Shown here: positions 53,795 to 62,537 of the stretch, piece by piece
Layout: each line of letters opens with the position of its first letter
Numbering within the stretch: the first letter of the stretch is position 1
Source: an uncultured Coriobacteriaceae bacterium
GTDB lineage: Bacteria > Actinomycetota > Coriobacteriia > Coriobacteriales > UMGS124
Direction of reading: 5' to 3'
Length of the DNA: 64,000 nt
Assembly: GCA_900539345.1 (NCBI GenBank)
Contig: UQBS01000004.1
Location: 1-64,000 of the forward strand
Made by a program: the position numbers and the translations under genes
Notes under the pieces: model-generated
Told to the model about the DNA's origin: nothing
The model's input: the letters and a program-made list of their open reading frames with translations, nothing else
Databases searched by the model: none

Positions 53795-54944
53795 GGTCGC
53801 TTCCTTCCTTCATATCAAAGCTGAGCACCTCGGGCACAAGGCCCACGGCCACGGTCGTTCCCTGATGGGCCTGCTTGCTGAGGACGCGTACGGCCCCGCA
53901 GCAGGCAAGGGCCCGCTCGCACACGTTGTCCACGCCCACGTGGGTCCGCACGAACTCCGAAGATGCGAAGTTGCCGTCTTGCGCGGCGAGCGTCTGGGCG
54001 CTAAAGGTGCGTAAGCGCCAACCGTGCTTTGCGGCAAGCTCGACCACGGCGGGCTCTGCGGCCTTGAGGTCGATGGTGGCCAGGGTGGACACGGCTTCCG
54101 ATGCCAGGCCGAGGCTGGCCAGCGCCGTCTCGACGCTGTCTTGCAGGGTTGCCGGCTCGCAACCGCGCCTGCACCCGACGCCCACCACTGCGTTGCGTGT
54201 GACGAGATGGAGCGTGTCGGGGTCGCTCTTGCCGGGCAGCTCGGGTCCGATATGGACGTGTGCGTGAAGAACATGGGACGCGTCCGTTGAGTCGGGGGCG
54301 GCTCCTGCGGGGCAGGGCTTGCGGATGTCGCCAGCGTCGTTCGTGTCGCTTGCGCTGTCCGTGTCGCCTGCACACTCCTCGCGCACGAACCCCGCGGGAA
54401 GCTCGCCTGTCAGGGACACCTGCCGTCCCACGCGCACCCCAACGTGCCCACCCTCGAGCAGTGCGCCTGAAACATGCTTGATGAGCTGGGGATTTGCGAT
54501 GACGAGATTTTGCCGTGCCGCCCACTCGTCGATGGCGAAGGCGCCGCGCACGTCGGTGGCCGTGGTGACGACAGGCGTGGCCCCCACGATGCGCGCGATG
54601 CGGCGCGCAAGGTCGTTTGCGCCGCCCACATGGCCGCTGAGCAGCGATATCGCCCATCTGCCCGCCTCGTCCACGCACACGACGGCCGGGTCGTGCATCT
54701 TGCTCGCCACATACGGGGCTATGGCGCGCACCGCGATGCCGCAGGCTCCCACGAAGACGATGCCGTCGCAGCCGTGCGCAAAAGCCTCGCCTGCCCATGC
54801 CCCGACACTGTCGAAGCCGGGCAGGCCCACCTCTTCGGCGATGCGGCACGGAGCCCAGGCGCGTGCGTCTTCCAGCTCGTTGGCTATCTTTTGGGCCAGG
54901 ACGCAGCCGTTTGTCGTGAACCCTGCGATGGCAATCTGGCTCAT
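53787..54944 (-). CDS. cbiG: Cobalt-precorrin-5A hydrolase
   Basis: A 385-residue CbiG. The N-terminal half has VGACGIAVRAIAPYVASKMHDPAVV and SLLSGHVGGAND; the C-terminal half has VVGVGCRRG and SEFVRTHVGVDNVCERAL. It opens the delta-lactone and releases the C2 unit as acetaldehyde in the anaerobic route, so this is the oxygen-independent pathway. An Asp/Ser/Ala-rich linker near 200-230 is extra. Confidence 0.95.
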   Translation of the reverse strand: MSQIAIAGFTTNGCVLAQKIANELEDARAWAPCRIAEEVGLPGFDSVGAWAGEAFAHGCDGIVFVGACGIAVRAIAPYVASKMHDPAVVCVDEAGRWAISLLSGHVGGANDLARRIARIVGATPVVTTATDVRGAFAIDEWAARQNLVIANPQLIKHVSGALLEGGHVGVRVGRQVSLTGELPAGFVREECAGDTDSASDTNDAGDIRKPCPAGAAPDSTDASHVLHAHVHIGPELPGKSDPDTLHLVTRNAVVGVGCRRGCEPATLQDSVETALASLGLASEAVSTLATIDLKAAEPAVVELAAKHGWRLRTFSAQTLAAQDGNFASSEFVRTHVGVDNVCERALACCGAVRVLSKQAHQGTTVAVGLVPEVLSFDMKEGSDHV

Positions 54945-55804
54945 GCGCGTGCCTCGTCGTGCAGGTTGGACGTGTCTCGGGCACCAGCCTGTGCCGCCGG
55001 GCCTGCATCCGCGTCGCCTGCCAGCGTTTCGTCTCCGCCTGTTCCCACGCGGTAACCGTGCGTGAAGCTCGGGTCGTAGAGCAGCGACCGCTCGGCGCGT
55101 GCGGCTGCAAGGCTGCCGGCAAGGGCGTCTCCCACAAGCACGATTGCCTGTCTGCTGAGTCCTGCCTCGCGGGCCGCTTCGGGCAAGCTTGCCACGTCGC
55201 AGCGCACGATCTTCTGGTCCGGCCAGCTTGCACGATACACAAGGGCCGCCGGGGTCTGGGGCGACAGGCCTCCCGCAAGCAGCTCCTCACGGGCGCGTTC
55301 AAGAAGGCCGCAGGAGAGAAAGAGCGCGATGGTGCAGCCGTGGGCGGCAAATGTGCGCAGCTCCTCACCGCTCGGCACTGGCGTGCGCCCCTCCACGCGT
55401 GTGAGCACGAGCGACTGGGAAACGCTGGGCAGGGTGAACTCGCAGTTGAGGGCCGCCGCCGCGGCAAACACGCTCGACACGCCGGGTATCACCCGATAGG
55501 TCACGCCTGCCTCGTCGAGCAGGTCCATCTGCTCGCGGATGGCGCCGTACATAGCCGGGTCACCCGTGTGCAGTCGCACGGTGCGCTTGCCTGCGCGGTC
55601 GCTTGCCACGAGCACGTCGACGACTTCTTCAAGCGTCATATGCGCCGAGTCGTGTACTTCCACCTCAGGACGGCAATACGAGAGCATCTTGGGGTCTACC
55701 AGCGAGCCTGCGTACACCACGACGTCTGCCTGCTGCAGGGCATGCATGCCGCGCACGGTTATGAGGTCAATGGCGCCCGGGCCCGCTCCCACGAAGTCGA
55801 TCAT
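54941..55804 (-). CDS. cbiF: Cobalt-precorrin-4 C11-methyltransferase
   Basis: A 287-residue methylase: DFVGAGPGAIDLITVRG, YAGSLVDPKML, LHTGDPAMYGAI, VPGVSS-like VIPGVSSVFAAAA, VYRASWPDQ. It methylates C11. ATG overlaps the cbiD stop (ATGA); AAGGAAGGA is upstream. A 35-residue Gly/Ala/Asp tail follows the domain. Confidence 0.95.
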   Translation of the reverse strand: MIDFVGAGPGAIDLITVRGMHALQQADVVVYAGSLVDPKMLSYCRPEVEVHDSAHMTLEEVVDVLVASDRAGKRTVRLHTGDPAMYGAIREQMDLLDEAGVTYRVIPGVSSVFAAAAALNCEFTLPSVSQSLVLTRVEGRTPVPSGEELRTFAAHGCTIALFLSCGLLERAREELLAGGLSPQTPAALVYRASWPDQKIVRCDVASLPEAAREAGLSRQAIVLVGDALAGSLAAARAERSLLYDPSFTHGYRVGTGGDETLAGDADAGPAAQAGARDTSNLHDEARA

Positions 55805-57015
55805 ATCCGGTCTTCCTTCCTTGCCGCCGTTCCGTGCACGCGGTGCCTGTCCAAGAGTTCCCGTGCTCCACTCGATCGTCCCAGCTCGCCCCATGCCTTC
55901 GAGAACACCACGACCTCGCAGCGCACGGGGTCTCCTCGCCGGCTCACGTGCCGCGCAATTGCTTGCGTAAGGCTTTGCAACGTCGCGGCAAGCAGGCGCT
56001 CCCGCTCATCTGAGATGGCCGCCTCGCCCGGATCGTGCCCCGCGAGCACCTCAAGCGCTTCGTCGGTCGTGGCGCACTCCATAAGGCGGGCGATGTCGTC
56101 GCGCCCCGCACCTGCCAGGGCTGCATGTGCCGCGAACGCCTCGGCGCGCCCGTCGGCCACGCGCGAGTGGGTGTTCATGGCGCCTGTCGCGACCTTGGCA
56201 AGCTTGCCCATATGCCCCACGAGCACAAGCGTCTCAAAGCCGAGCACACCAGCGTAATCAAGCGCCTCGCCAAGGAAGTTCGAGCAGCTCACGATATGTG
56301 TGGGGTTGATGCCTTCCCTGTCTTGCGCCCAGTCTTGGCCGTAGTTTCCCGGCACGAGCACAAGGTCGCGCAAGCCCTGTACCCGTCTCATGCGCATCTC
56401 CAGGCGAATGGACTCGACGAGGGCCTCTTCGCTCATGGGCCGCACGATGCCCGACGTTCCCAGAATCGAAATCCCACCTTCAATGCCCAAGCGCGGGTTG
56501 AAGGTCTTGCGCGCGATTTCTTCTCCGCCGGGCACCGACACCTCCACTGCAAAGCCGCCCTGCCAGCCATGCTCGCGGGCAACCCGCTCAAGCTCGGAGG
56601 CGATCATGACGCGCGGCACCGAGTTGATGGCAGCGGCGCCCACAGGCTGGTCGAGGCCGGCGCGTGTCACGCGGCCCACGCCGGCACCGCCCTCAATCGT
56701 TGTGCCCGGCGTGTCCATAAGGTTCACGCGTACCACGACCAGTGCGCCGTCGGTGGCGTCCGCGTCGTCGCCTGCGTCCTTGCGCACCCCGCAGCTTGCC
56801 CAGGGGGCGCCCTGTGCATCGGTGCCCCGATGCGTCTCTTCTGGTTCCACTACTACGGCAACGCCCGCCGGGGTGTCGATACGCAGGGAGTGCGGAAAGC
56901 CTCCAGCTAGAAGCGCCTGCCCGCAGGCCTGGGCCGCCGCAGCCGCGCAGGTTCCTGTGGTGTAGCCGCAGCGCAGGCGCTTCTTGCCCACCTCTACGTA
57001 GTGCTCGAGCGTCAT
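55801..57015 (-). CDS. cbiD: Cobalt-precorrin-5B C1-methyltransferase
   Basis: A 404-residue CbiD: LRCGYTTGTCAAAAAQA, INSVPRVMIASEL, NPRLGIEGGISILGTSG, VLVGHMGKLAKVATG. It methylates C1 in the anaerobic pathway. The ATG overlaps the stop codon of the ATPase gene upstream. Presence of CbiD and CbiG rather than CobF and CobG marks the anaerobic branch. Confidence 0.95.
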   Translation of the reverse strand: MTLEHYVEVGKKRLRCGYTTGTCAAAAAQACGQALLAGGFPHSLRIDTPAGVAVVVEPEETHRGTDAQGAPWASCGVRKDAGDDADATDGALVVVRVNLMDTPGTTIEGGAGVGRVTRAGLDQPVGAAAINSVPRVMIASELERVAREHGWQGGFAVEVSVPGGEEIARKTFNPRLGIEGGISILGTSGIVRPMSEEALVESIRLEMRMRRVQGLRDLVLVPGNYGQDWAQDREGINPTHIVSCSNFLGEALDYAGVLGFETLVLVGHMGKLAKVATGAMNTHSRVADGRAEAFAAHAALAGAGRDDIARLMECATTDEALEVLAGHDPGEAAISDERERLLAATLQSLTQAIARHVSRRGDPVRCEVVVFSKAWGELGRSSGARELLDRHRVHGTAARKEDRI

Positions 57016-58235
57016 GGCTTCACCACCTCTGCCCGCGCCGCCGTGGTATCGCAGCAGATACATACCTCTCTGCCTGCATCTTCGCGCGCTTTTTGATTGC
57101 GCAACGCTTCCAAATACTGCCTCGCGCTCCCATAGACGGGAAGCCCCGTCGCTCGTGCGCACGTGAGCATCTCGCGCCGGCAGGCCTCCAGGGGACCCGC
57201 GTCCATCGAGCCCAGGCAGTCCACGAGAGCCTCGCAGCCGGCAAGCGCCCCACGGGCCCGCGCCATCGTCTTGTCATCAGGCACCGTGAAGGCCGGCGTG
57301 CTCACCACGTGGGCCGTAAGCCTATGCGCAAGCACGCAGTCCATGTCGTTCTCGGGCAGCACGCCTGCGCAGAAGCCCACGCCCTCGCGTCGCAGGGCCC
57401 GCATCGAAGCTGCGGCTGTGCCGGCACCTCCGAGCACGAACACCCGCGTCGCGCTTTCGAGCGGCGCGTCCTCCACGCACCCCAGCGTCGCGCTCCAAGC
57501 CGCGCGCCCCAAGTCGAACACATGGGCCACGGTGGGCGCGTCGAGCACGTCCTCGGGGGTGCCTTGCGCATATATGCCGCCCTCGCACACGCAGGCCACC
57601 CGGTCGGCAACCTTCTGGGCCAAGGCGAGCTCGTGCAGCGACAGCAGGCAGGTCCACCCGCGCGTGCGCGCAAGGTCACGTACGATGGCAAGCAGCTCCA
57701 ACTGATGGCGAATGTCGAGGTAGGAGGTGGGTTCGTCGAGCGCCATCACCGGCGCGTCCTGGGCGATGGCGCGGGCGAGCAGCACGCGCTGGCGCTGGCC
57801 GTCGCTTATCTGCATGAAATCGCAGTCGCGCAGCTCCCAGGCGCCCACGGCCTGCATGGCGCTCTTCACGGCCTCGCGGTCTGCGTCGCGCAGCGTGCCC
57901 AGGGCGTTCGTGTAGGGGATGCGGCCCGTCTCCACCACGTCCAAGCAGCTCAGCATCTCGCAGGCCATGCGCCCCGTGAGCATCACCGAGAGGTTGCGCG
58001 CCAGCTCGTCTGCCTTGAAGGAGCTCGCGTCGCGCCCGTCGAGCAGCACGCTGCCGCCCAGGGGCGCAATCTGGCTTGCGATCGTCTTGAGCAGGGTTGA
58101 CTTGCCCGATCCGTTGGGTCCCACAAGACACAGCATCTCGCCGGGCACAAGGTCGAGCGTGACGTTGCCCACCACACAGCGCCGCCCGTATCCCACATTG
58201 AGGCCGCGTGTCTGCAATGCCATCTGCCTGGTCAT
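57012..58235 (-). CDS. Corrinoid/siderophore-type ABC ATPase with C-terminal Rossmann-like domain
   Basis: A 407-residue protein. Residues 1-250 are a FecE/BtuD-type ATPase: GPNGSGKST (39-47), ISDGQRQRVLLARAI, VMALDEPTSYLD, LSLHEL. Residues about 260-400 form a second domain (RVFVLGGAGTAAASMRALRREG, GVLPENDMDCVLA, HVVSTPAFTVPDD) that resembles a Rossmann unit and is absent from classical BtuD. Its role is unknown; a regulatory or ligand-sensing part is a guess. The gene directly follows the permease and overlaps cbiD. Confidence 0.88.
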   Translation of the reverse strand: MTRQMALQTRGLNVGYGRRCVVGNVTLDLVPGEMLCLVGPNGSGKSTLLKTIASQIAPLGGSVLLDGRDASSFKADELARNLSVMLTGRMACEMLSCLDVVETGRIPYTNALGTLRDADREAVKSAMQAVGAWELRDCDFMQISDGQRQRVLLARAIAQDAPVMALDEPTSYLDIRHQLELLAIVRDLARTRGWTCLLSLHELALAQKVADRVACVCEGGIYAQGTPEDVLDAPTVAHVFDLGRAAWSATLGCVEDAPLESATRVFVLGGAGTAAASMRALRREGVGFCAGVLPENDMDCVLAHRLTAHVVSTPAFTVPDDKTMARARGALAGCEALVDCLGSMDAGPLEACRREMLTCARATGLPVYGSARQYLEALRNQKAREDAGREVCICCDTTAARAEVVKP

Positions 58236-59273
58236 TTAACGTCCTTCCCGGGTGCGGCGCATCATGAGCGCGATGACCACGGGTGCGCCGAACACGGCCG
58301 TGACGGTGCCCAGGTTGAGCTCGGTGGGGGAGAAGAGCGTGCGCGCCACCAGGTCGCACAGAAGGCAGAAGGCGGCTCCCATCACCAGGCACGCCGGCAC
58401 CGCGCGCACGGGCTTCGAGGAGGCGAGCGCCGTGCGTGCCAGGTAGGGCACCGCGATGCCCACGAATCCCACGGGGCCGGCATACGCGGTGACGCAGGCG
58501 GCCAAAAGGCTTGCCGCGGCGATGAGCGAAGCGCGGAAGAGCCGCACGTTGACGCCGACGCTCTTGGCGTAGCCCTCGCCGAGCTGGAAGGCGGCCATGG
58601 GCTTTGCCAGCGCCATCGAGGCCGCGAAGCCCATGGCGCACACGGCCGCCTCAACGCCCACCTGGCTCCAGGTTGCCCCCGAGAAGCTTCCCAGGGCCCA
58701 GTTGTGCAGGTTCACGATGTTCTGGTCGCTTGCAAAGGTCACGAGAAAGTCGGTTATCGCGTTGAAGACGTAGCCTGCCATCACACCGGCCACAATGAGC
58801 ATGCTCATGGAACGGATCTTGGTCGACAAGCCGAGTACCAGGGCAGTTGCCGCCAATGAGCCCACGAACGCAGCGCCCACCACCTGCCAGGACGCAAGCG
58901 CGCCGCCTGCGCCGATGACGAAGATCGTCACGGCGGCCAGAGCGCACTTGGCGCCTGCCGAGATGCCCAGGATGTAGGGGCTTGCGATGGGGTTGTTGAA
59001 GAAGGTCTGCAGCAAGAAGCCCGAGCACGCAAGCGCCCCGCCGAGAATGGCCGCGCTCACGGCGCGCGGCAGGCGTATCTGCCAGATGACGCTTGCCTCA
59101 AGGCCGCTTGCCCCCGGGCCTGCCGCGAGGGCTCCCAGCAGCTCGGCGGGGCTCATGCCCACTGACCCGATGCACAGGTTTACGCACAGAAGCGCCGCCA
59201 GCACCAGGCTTGCCAGCACCATCGTCACGACGAATCGTCGCTTGCTGTCCCGCCAGCTGTCCGTGTGCCTCAT
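58236..59273 (-). CDS. BtuC/FecCD-type ABC permease
   Basis: A 345-residue permease with about ten hydrophobic helices: WQIRLPRAVSAAILGGALACSG, NNPIASPYILGISAGA, YAGPVGFVGIAVPYLAR. It forms the membrane channel for corrinoid, haem or siderophore uptake. GAAAGG precedes the ATG at 59273; an upstream ATG (59294) lacks a ribosome-binding site. Confidence 0.92.
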   Translation of the reverse strand: MRHTDSWRDSKRRFVVTMVLASLVLAALLCVNLCIGSVGMSPAELLGALAAGPGASGLEASVIWQIRLPRAVSAAILGGALACSGFLLQTFFNNPIASPYILGISAGAKCALAAVTIFVIGAGGALASWQVVGAAFVGSLAATALVLGLSTKIRSMSMLIVAGVMAGYVFNAITDFLVTFASDQNIVNLHNWALGSFSGATWSQVGVEAAVCAMGFAASMALAKPMAAFQLGEGYAKSVGVNVRLFRASLIAAASLLAACVTAYAGPVGFVGIAVPYLARTALASSKPVRAVPACLVMGAAFCLLCDLVARTLFSPTELNLGTVTAVFGAPVVIALMMRRTREGR

Positions 59274-59290
59274 CGAGTGCCTTTCGTGTG

Positions 59291-60604
59291 TCATGTGAGC
59301 CTGAAGAGGAAGGTGAGCTCGTCGCGGTCGGTGTCGGCTATCGCCTCGTGCAGGTCGGCCACCACTTCGCCCGTCGCGGTCATCTGCTGGTAGACGTTCT
59401 GCTCGCAGCACCAGGCCCTGCGGTTTTTGACGGCCTTGAAGTCGGCGAGTAAAGGATTGAGCGCCACGAGCTCGTCGAGCCCGCCGATCCTGCCTGCCAC
59501 CGTGGAGTTGTAGATGATGACGTCGGCGTCCTTTGCCTGGGCGTAGAACGCCTCCATCTCGAGCGTGGTGGAGGAGGAACGGTTCTCGTCTGTGCCGCCG
59601 AGCTGGGCAAACGCGTATGTGCCGCCTGCCATGGCGATCATCTTCGCCACGTAGTCGCCGGGTTTGCGCACCACGGCCGCACCGTTGGCGTTGATGTAGA
59701 AGAAAGCCACGGTGCACGCGAGCGGTTCGGCCGCCACACGTCTCTCAACGTCTTCGACGAGTTGGGCCTGTTCGTCGAGAACCTCTTGCGCCGTCGACAC
59801 CTTGTCGAGCATGGCGCCCCACAGCATGATCCACTCGAGCCTGCCGAGCGGGGCGCTCTCCAGGCTCGATTGTTCAACAATGACGGGGACGCCGAGCTGC
59901 ATGAGCTTCTCGCGTACCTCGGGGGTGTGGTAGATCATCGTGTTCTCAACGGCGAGCCTGCATCCGCCGTTGAGAAACGCCTCGTAGTCGGGTGCGCTGT
60001 ATTTGCCGCCGTAGACGATGTCCCCCGAGGCGATGGCCTGCGTGAACGCTTCCACCGTACAAGTTTCCTGCGTGACGCTCACGTGGCTCACGCAATCCAC
60101 GGCGTCGAGGGCCGCAAAGAGGCACAACGTCGAGGAGCTTGCGAGGTAGACGTTCGAAAGGGGCCGCTCAAGCACCGTGACGTCGTCGGCGATTCCTTGG
60201 GGCGCATCGCCCGCAGGGACAAAGAGGTAGCGCGTGCCGTCGGCGATGCAGGCAAGGGCGCGGTCTCCCTCGTAGAGGTCCACGGTGAAGCCCGTTGCCC
60301 AGGCGAGGTCGAGGCTGCCCGTGTGCACGAGACCGCCTCCCACCTCGGGGCTGCTCCACGAGGGACGCTCGGCGCTCGCAGGGCCGCCCTCGTCGGGCTC
60401 GCCCGTCTGGTTCGTCGACGTCGCCGCGCTGCTCACGACCTCGCCGCCCGAGGGCTGCTCGTCACCGGCGTCAGAGCACCCCGCAAGTCCCAGGGCCGCA
60501 ACGCACGCCGCCCCTGCGCCAGCAGCGGCGGCAAAGCCGATGAAACCCCTGCGTGTGAGGGGCTTTGCAGGCCATGTGTGCGTGCGTTCGCGGCTCCGGG
60601 TCAT
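59291..60604 (-). CDS. Tat-type substrate-binding lipoprotein (BtuF/FhuD class)
   Basis: A 437-residue lipoprotein. TRRGFIGFAAAAG followed by LGLAGC (Cys43) combines a twin-arginine signal with a lipobox. After a Ser/Glu linker, residues about 110-437 form a class III periplasmic-binding domain (VTVLERPLSNVYLASSSTLCLFAALDA, VYGGKYSAPDYEAF, NSTVAGRIGGLDEL). It captures a large chelate outside the cell for the permease. A riboswitch far upstream suggests a corrinoid or cobalt tetrapyrrole. Confidence 0.9.
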   Translation of the reverse strand: MTRSRERTHTWPAKPLTRRGFIGFAAAAGAGAACVAALGLAGCSDAGDEQPSGGEVVSSAATSTNQTGEPDEGGPASAERPSWSSPEVGGGLVHTGSLDLAWATGFTVDLYEGDRALACIADGTRYLFVPAGDAPQGIADDVTVLERPLSNVYLASSSTLCLFAALDAVDCVSHVSVTQETCTVEAFTQAIASGDIVYGGKYSAPDYEAFLNGGCRLAVENTMIYHTPEVREKLMQLGVPVIVEQSSLESAPLGRLEWIMLWGAMLDKVSTAQEVLDEQAQLVEDVERRVAAEPLACTVAFFYINANGAAVVRKPGDYVAKMIAMAGGTYAFAQLGGTDENRSSSTTLEMEAFYAQAKDADVIIYNSTVAGRIGGLDELVALNPLLADFKAVKNRRAWCCEQNVYQQMTATGEVVADLHEAIADTDRDELTFLFRLT

Positions 60605-60608
60605 CCGT

Positions 60609-61511
60609 CTAGCCCTTCTGCGCGACGGGTGCGGAGAAGGTGAGCGTGTAGTCGATCATGTGTGGCTCGCTCATCGCGCACGTCTCGGCCTGCACGGCCA
60701 GGGGCGTGTCGAGCGCCGCCACGGGAATCTCGAACGTCGAGTTGCCCGTCTTGTTCACGGGAAGGTACTGCGTGCCGTTCACGACCATCTGGTCGTAGTT
60801 GGGGCTCGACCACACCACGGTGGCGGTCATGGCGCCCTTCTCCACCTTGAGGGTGCAGGGTGTCTCGACGCTCGCGCGGCCCGTGCCGCCCTCAAGTGCC
60901 ACGCTGGCCGTGTAGGTCCCGTCGGCAAGCGCCGCCTCGGCGGGCTTCAACGTGTCGGCGAGGAACACCAGGGTGCGGTCGTACCAGGACTCTTTCTTTA
61001 TGCTCCACGCGGCGCAGTCGATCTCGGTGTTGAGCGCCTCCACCGGCACCGTGAAGGAGTGCGTGCCGCCCGCGTTGTCCACGTAGGAGATGCAATCCTT
61101 CTCGTCGGCCTGCGCGGCCTGCTCGCCCGTGCCCATGAAAAGCTTGCCGTAGCCCTTGCCGCTCATGGTGAGCTCGCAGGTCATCTTGCCGTCAGCAACG
61201 GTGAGCTTGGCTTCGGTGATGCGGAACATGCTCGAGCTCGAGGCGACCTCGATCGTGTAGGTGCCCTCCTCAAGGTCGCCGGCATGCACGGCGGTGAGCT
61301 TGGAGGTGTCGGGCAGGTCCTGCTGGGCCGCCGCCGCACCCTGGGCCACCTTGTCGGAGGAGCCGTCGGCATCGGATGCCTGCTGGGATGCTGCGGGCTG
61401 GATGCGCACTGCTGCTTGGGCCTGGTTTGCGCCCCACGGCAGGGGCGCGCAGAGGAGTGTGAGGCTGAGCGCCGCGAGTGCGACGATGCTGCGATGTGTG
61501 CTGTGGGTCAT
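60609..61511 (-). CDS. Exported protein with two NEAT-like beta repeats
   Basis: A 300-residue protein with a signal peptide (1-33, cut after AQA). A Gln/Ala/Asp linker leads to two similar repeats, about 79-188 and 195-298. Both contain (E/A)(E/D)GTYT(I/A), then (L)xVxxGxMT, then F(T/E)(V/I)PVxALxT, then (R/Y)TL(V/T)F, the layout of NEAT (Ig-like haem-binding) domains. No LPxTG or lipobox is present, so it may be secreted or held by partners. It lies four bases before the binding-protein gene. Haem or corrinoid capture is inferred. Trp170 and Tyr177 in repeat 1, and Tyr239 and Tyr249 in repeat 2, are possible ligand contacts. Confidence 0.65.
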   Translation of the reverse strand: MTHSTHRSIVALAALSLTLLCAPLPWGANQAQAAVRIQPAASQQASDADGSSDKVAQGAAAAQQDLPDTSKLTAVHAGDLEEGTYTIEVASSSSMFRITEAKLTVADGKMTCELTMSGKGYGKLFMGTGEQAAQADEKDCISYVDNAGGTHSFTVPVEALNTEIDCAAWSIKKESWYDRTLVFLADTLKPAEAALADGTYTASVALEGGTGRASVETPCTLKVEKGAMTATVVWSSPNYDQMVVNGTQYLPVNKTGNSTFEIPVAALDTPLAVQAETCAMSEPHMIDYTLTFSAPVAQKG

Positions 61512-61551
61512 GTGCCGTCCTTGGATGACGCGTGTCTTGCAGAAACGAGAA

Positions 61552-61606
61552 AGGGCCCCGCGCCAATCATGCCGGCCTGGGGAACGCCGGTGCGACGCGG
61601 GGCCTG
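61552..61606 (-). terminator. Hairpin between cbiK and the NEAT-like gene
   Basis: On the minus strand GGCCCCGCG (61096-type arm at 61604-61596) pairs with CGCGGGGCC (61562-61554), followed by CTTTCTCGTTT. It could be a partial terminator or a processing stem that sets the cbiK to transporter ratio. Confidence 0.55.
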
Positions 61607-61634
61607 TTGCTTGAGATAGGGAAGCTATGCAGGC

Positions 61635-62537
61635 TTAGAGCTGGGCGATTGCGTCGGCCACGTGGCGCACGTAGATGTCGTCGATGGCAACGAGCTGGCC
61701 CAGGCCCTCCACGACGCACTCGACCTCAAAGCCAGCGGCGATGAACTTGCTGGCAAAGGAGTCGGGGTCCTCGGTGTCAGCCATGTCGTTGTTGGCATGG
61801 TCGCCGGCGACGACCATGAGCGGGCGCAGCACGGCGCGCGTGAAGCCGGCGGCCTGGGCGGCCTCGACCACGTCGTCGAACGTGGGGGTTGCCTCAACGG
61901 TGCCCACGAAGTAGCTCGTGTGGCCGACGTCGGTCAGAACCTGCTGCAGGTGCGTGTAGTCCTCGTTGGAGTCGGCCTCGGTGCCGTGGCCCATGAAGCA
62001 GATGGCGGTCTGGCCGTCGTCGTAGGCGGCCGTGGCGTCGCAGATGGCCTCGACGACCGCGCTGTAGTCCTCGTCGCTCGTGAGCAGCGGGTCGCCCAGC
62101 ACGATGGCGTCGAACTTGTCGGCGTAGTTGCTCTGCAGGGAGTTGAGGACGTCGGTGTACTCGTAGCCGGCCATGAGGTGGGTAGGCTGCACGATGACCT
62201 TCTGCACGCCCTCTTCCACGAGCTTGTCCATGGCCTGCTCGAAGTTGTCGATGACGATGCCGTCGCGCTCGGCGAGCTTGTCGATGATGATCTGCGCGGT
62301 GAAGGCGCGGCGCACGTCGTAGTCGGGGTAGGTCTCGCGGATGGCGTCCTCGATGGCGCCGATGGTGATGTGGCGCGAGTCGTTGTAGCTCGTGCCGAAG
62401 CTCACCACGAGGATGACGGGCTTGGGGGCCTTGGCCTCGTCGGCCTGGGCGATGCCTGCCTGGGCGGCAAGCCCGGCGCCTGCGGCGGTGAGGCCTGCGG
62501 CGATGGCGCTGCGACGGGAAAGTGCGGTCTCGAACAT
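61635..62537 (-). CDS. cbiK: Exported sirohydrochlorin cobaltochelatase CbiK
   Basis: A 300-residue class II chelatase. The domain from residue 39 has VILVVSFGTSYNDSR, QPTHLMAGYEY (Glu126 region), FMGHGTEAD (His184) and VAGDHANNDM (His247), matching the catalytic His pair and Glu of Salmonella CbiK. Ahead of it, MFETALSRRSAIAAGLTAAG and AQA-D form a twin-arginine-type signal peptide. Cytosolic CbiK lacks this; an exported, haem-linked CbiK is known from Desulfovibrio. A TTG at 62576 would only lengthen the signal head. First gene after the cobalamin riboswitch; its ribosome-binding site is weak. Confidence 0.88.
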   Translation of the reverse strand: MFETALSRRSAIAAGLTAAGAGLAAQAGIAQADEAKAPKPVILVVSFGTSYNDSRHITIGAIEDAIRETYPDYDVRRAFTAQIIIDKLAERDGIVIDNFEQAMDKLVEEGVQKVIVQPTHLMAGYEYTDVLNSLQSNYADKFDAIVLGDPLLTSDEDYSAVVEAICDATAAYDDGQTAICFMGHGTEADSNEDYTHLQQVLTDVGHTSYFVGTVEATPTFDDVVEAAQAAGFTRAVLRPLMVVAGDHANNDMADTEDPDSFASKFIAAGFEVECVVEGLGQLVAIDDIYVRHVADAIAQL

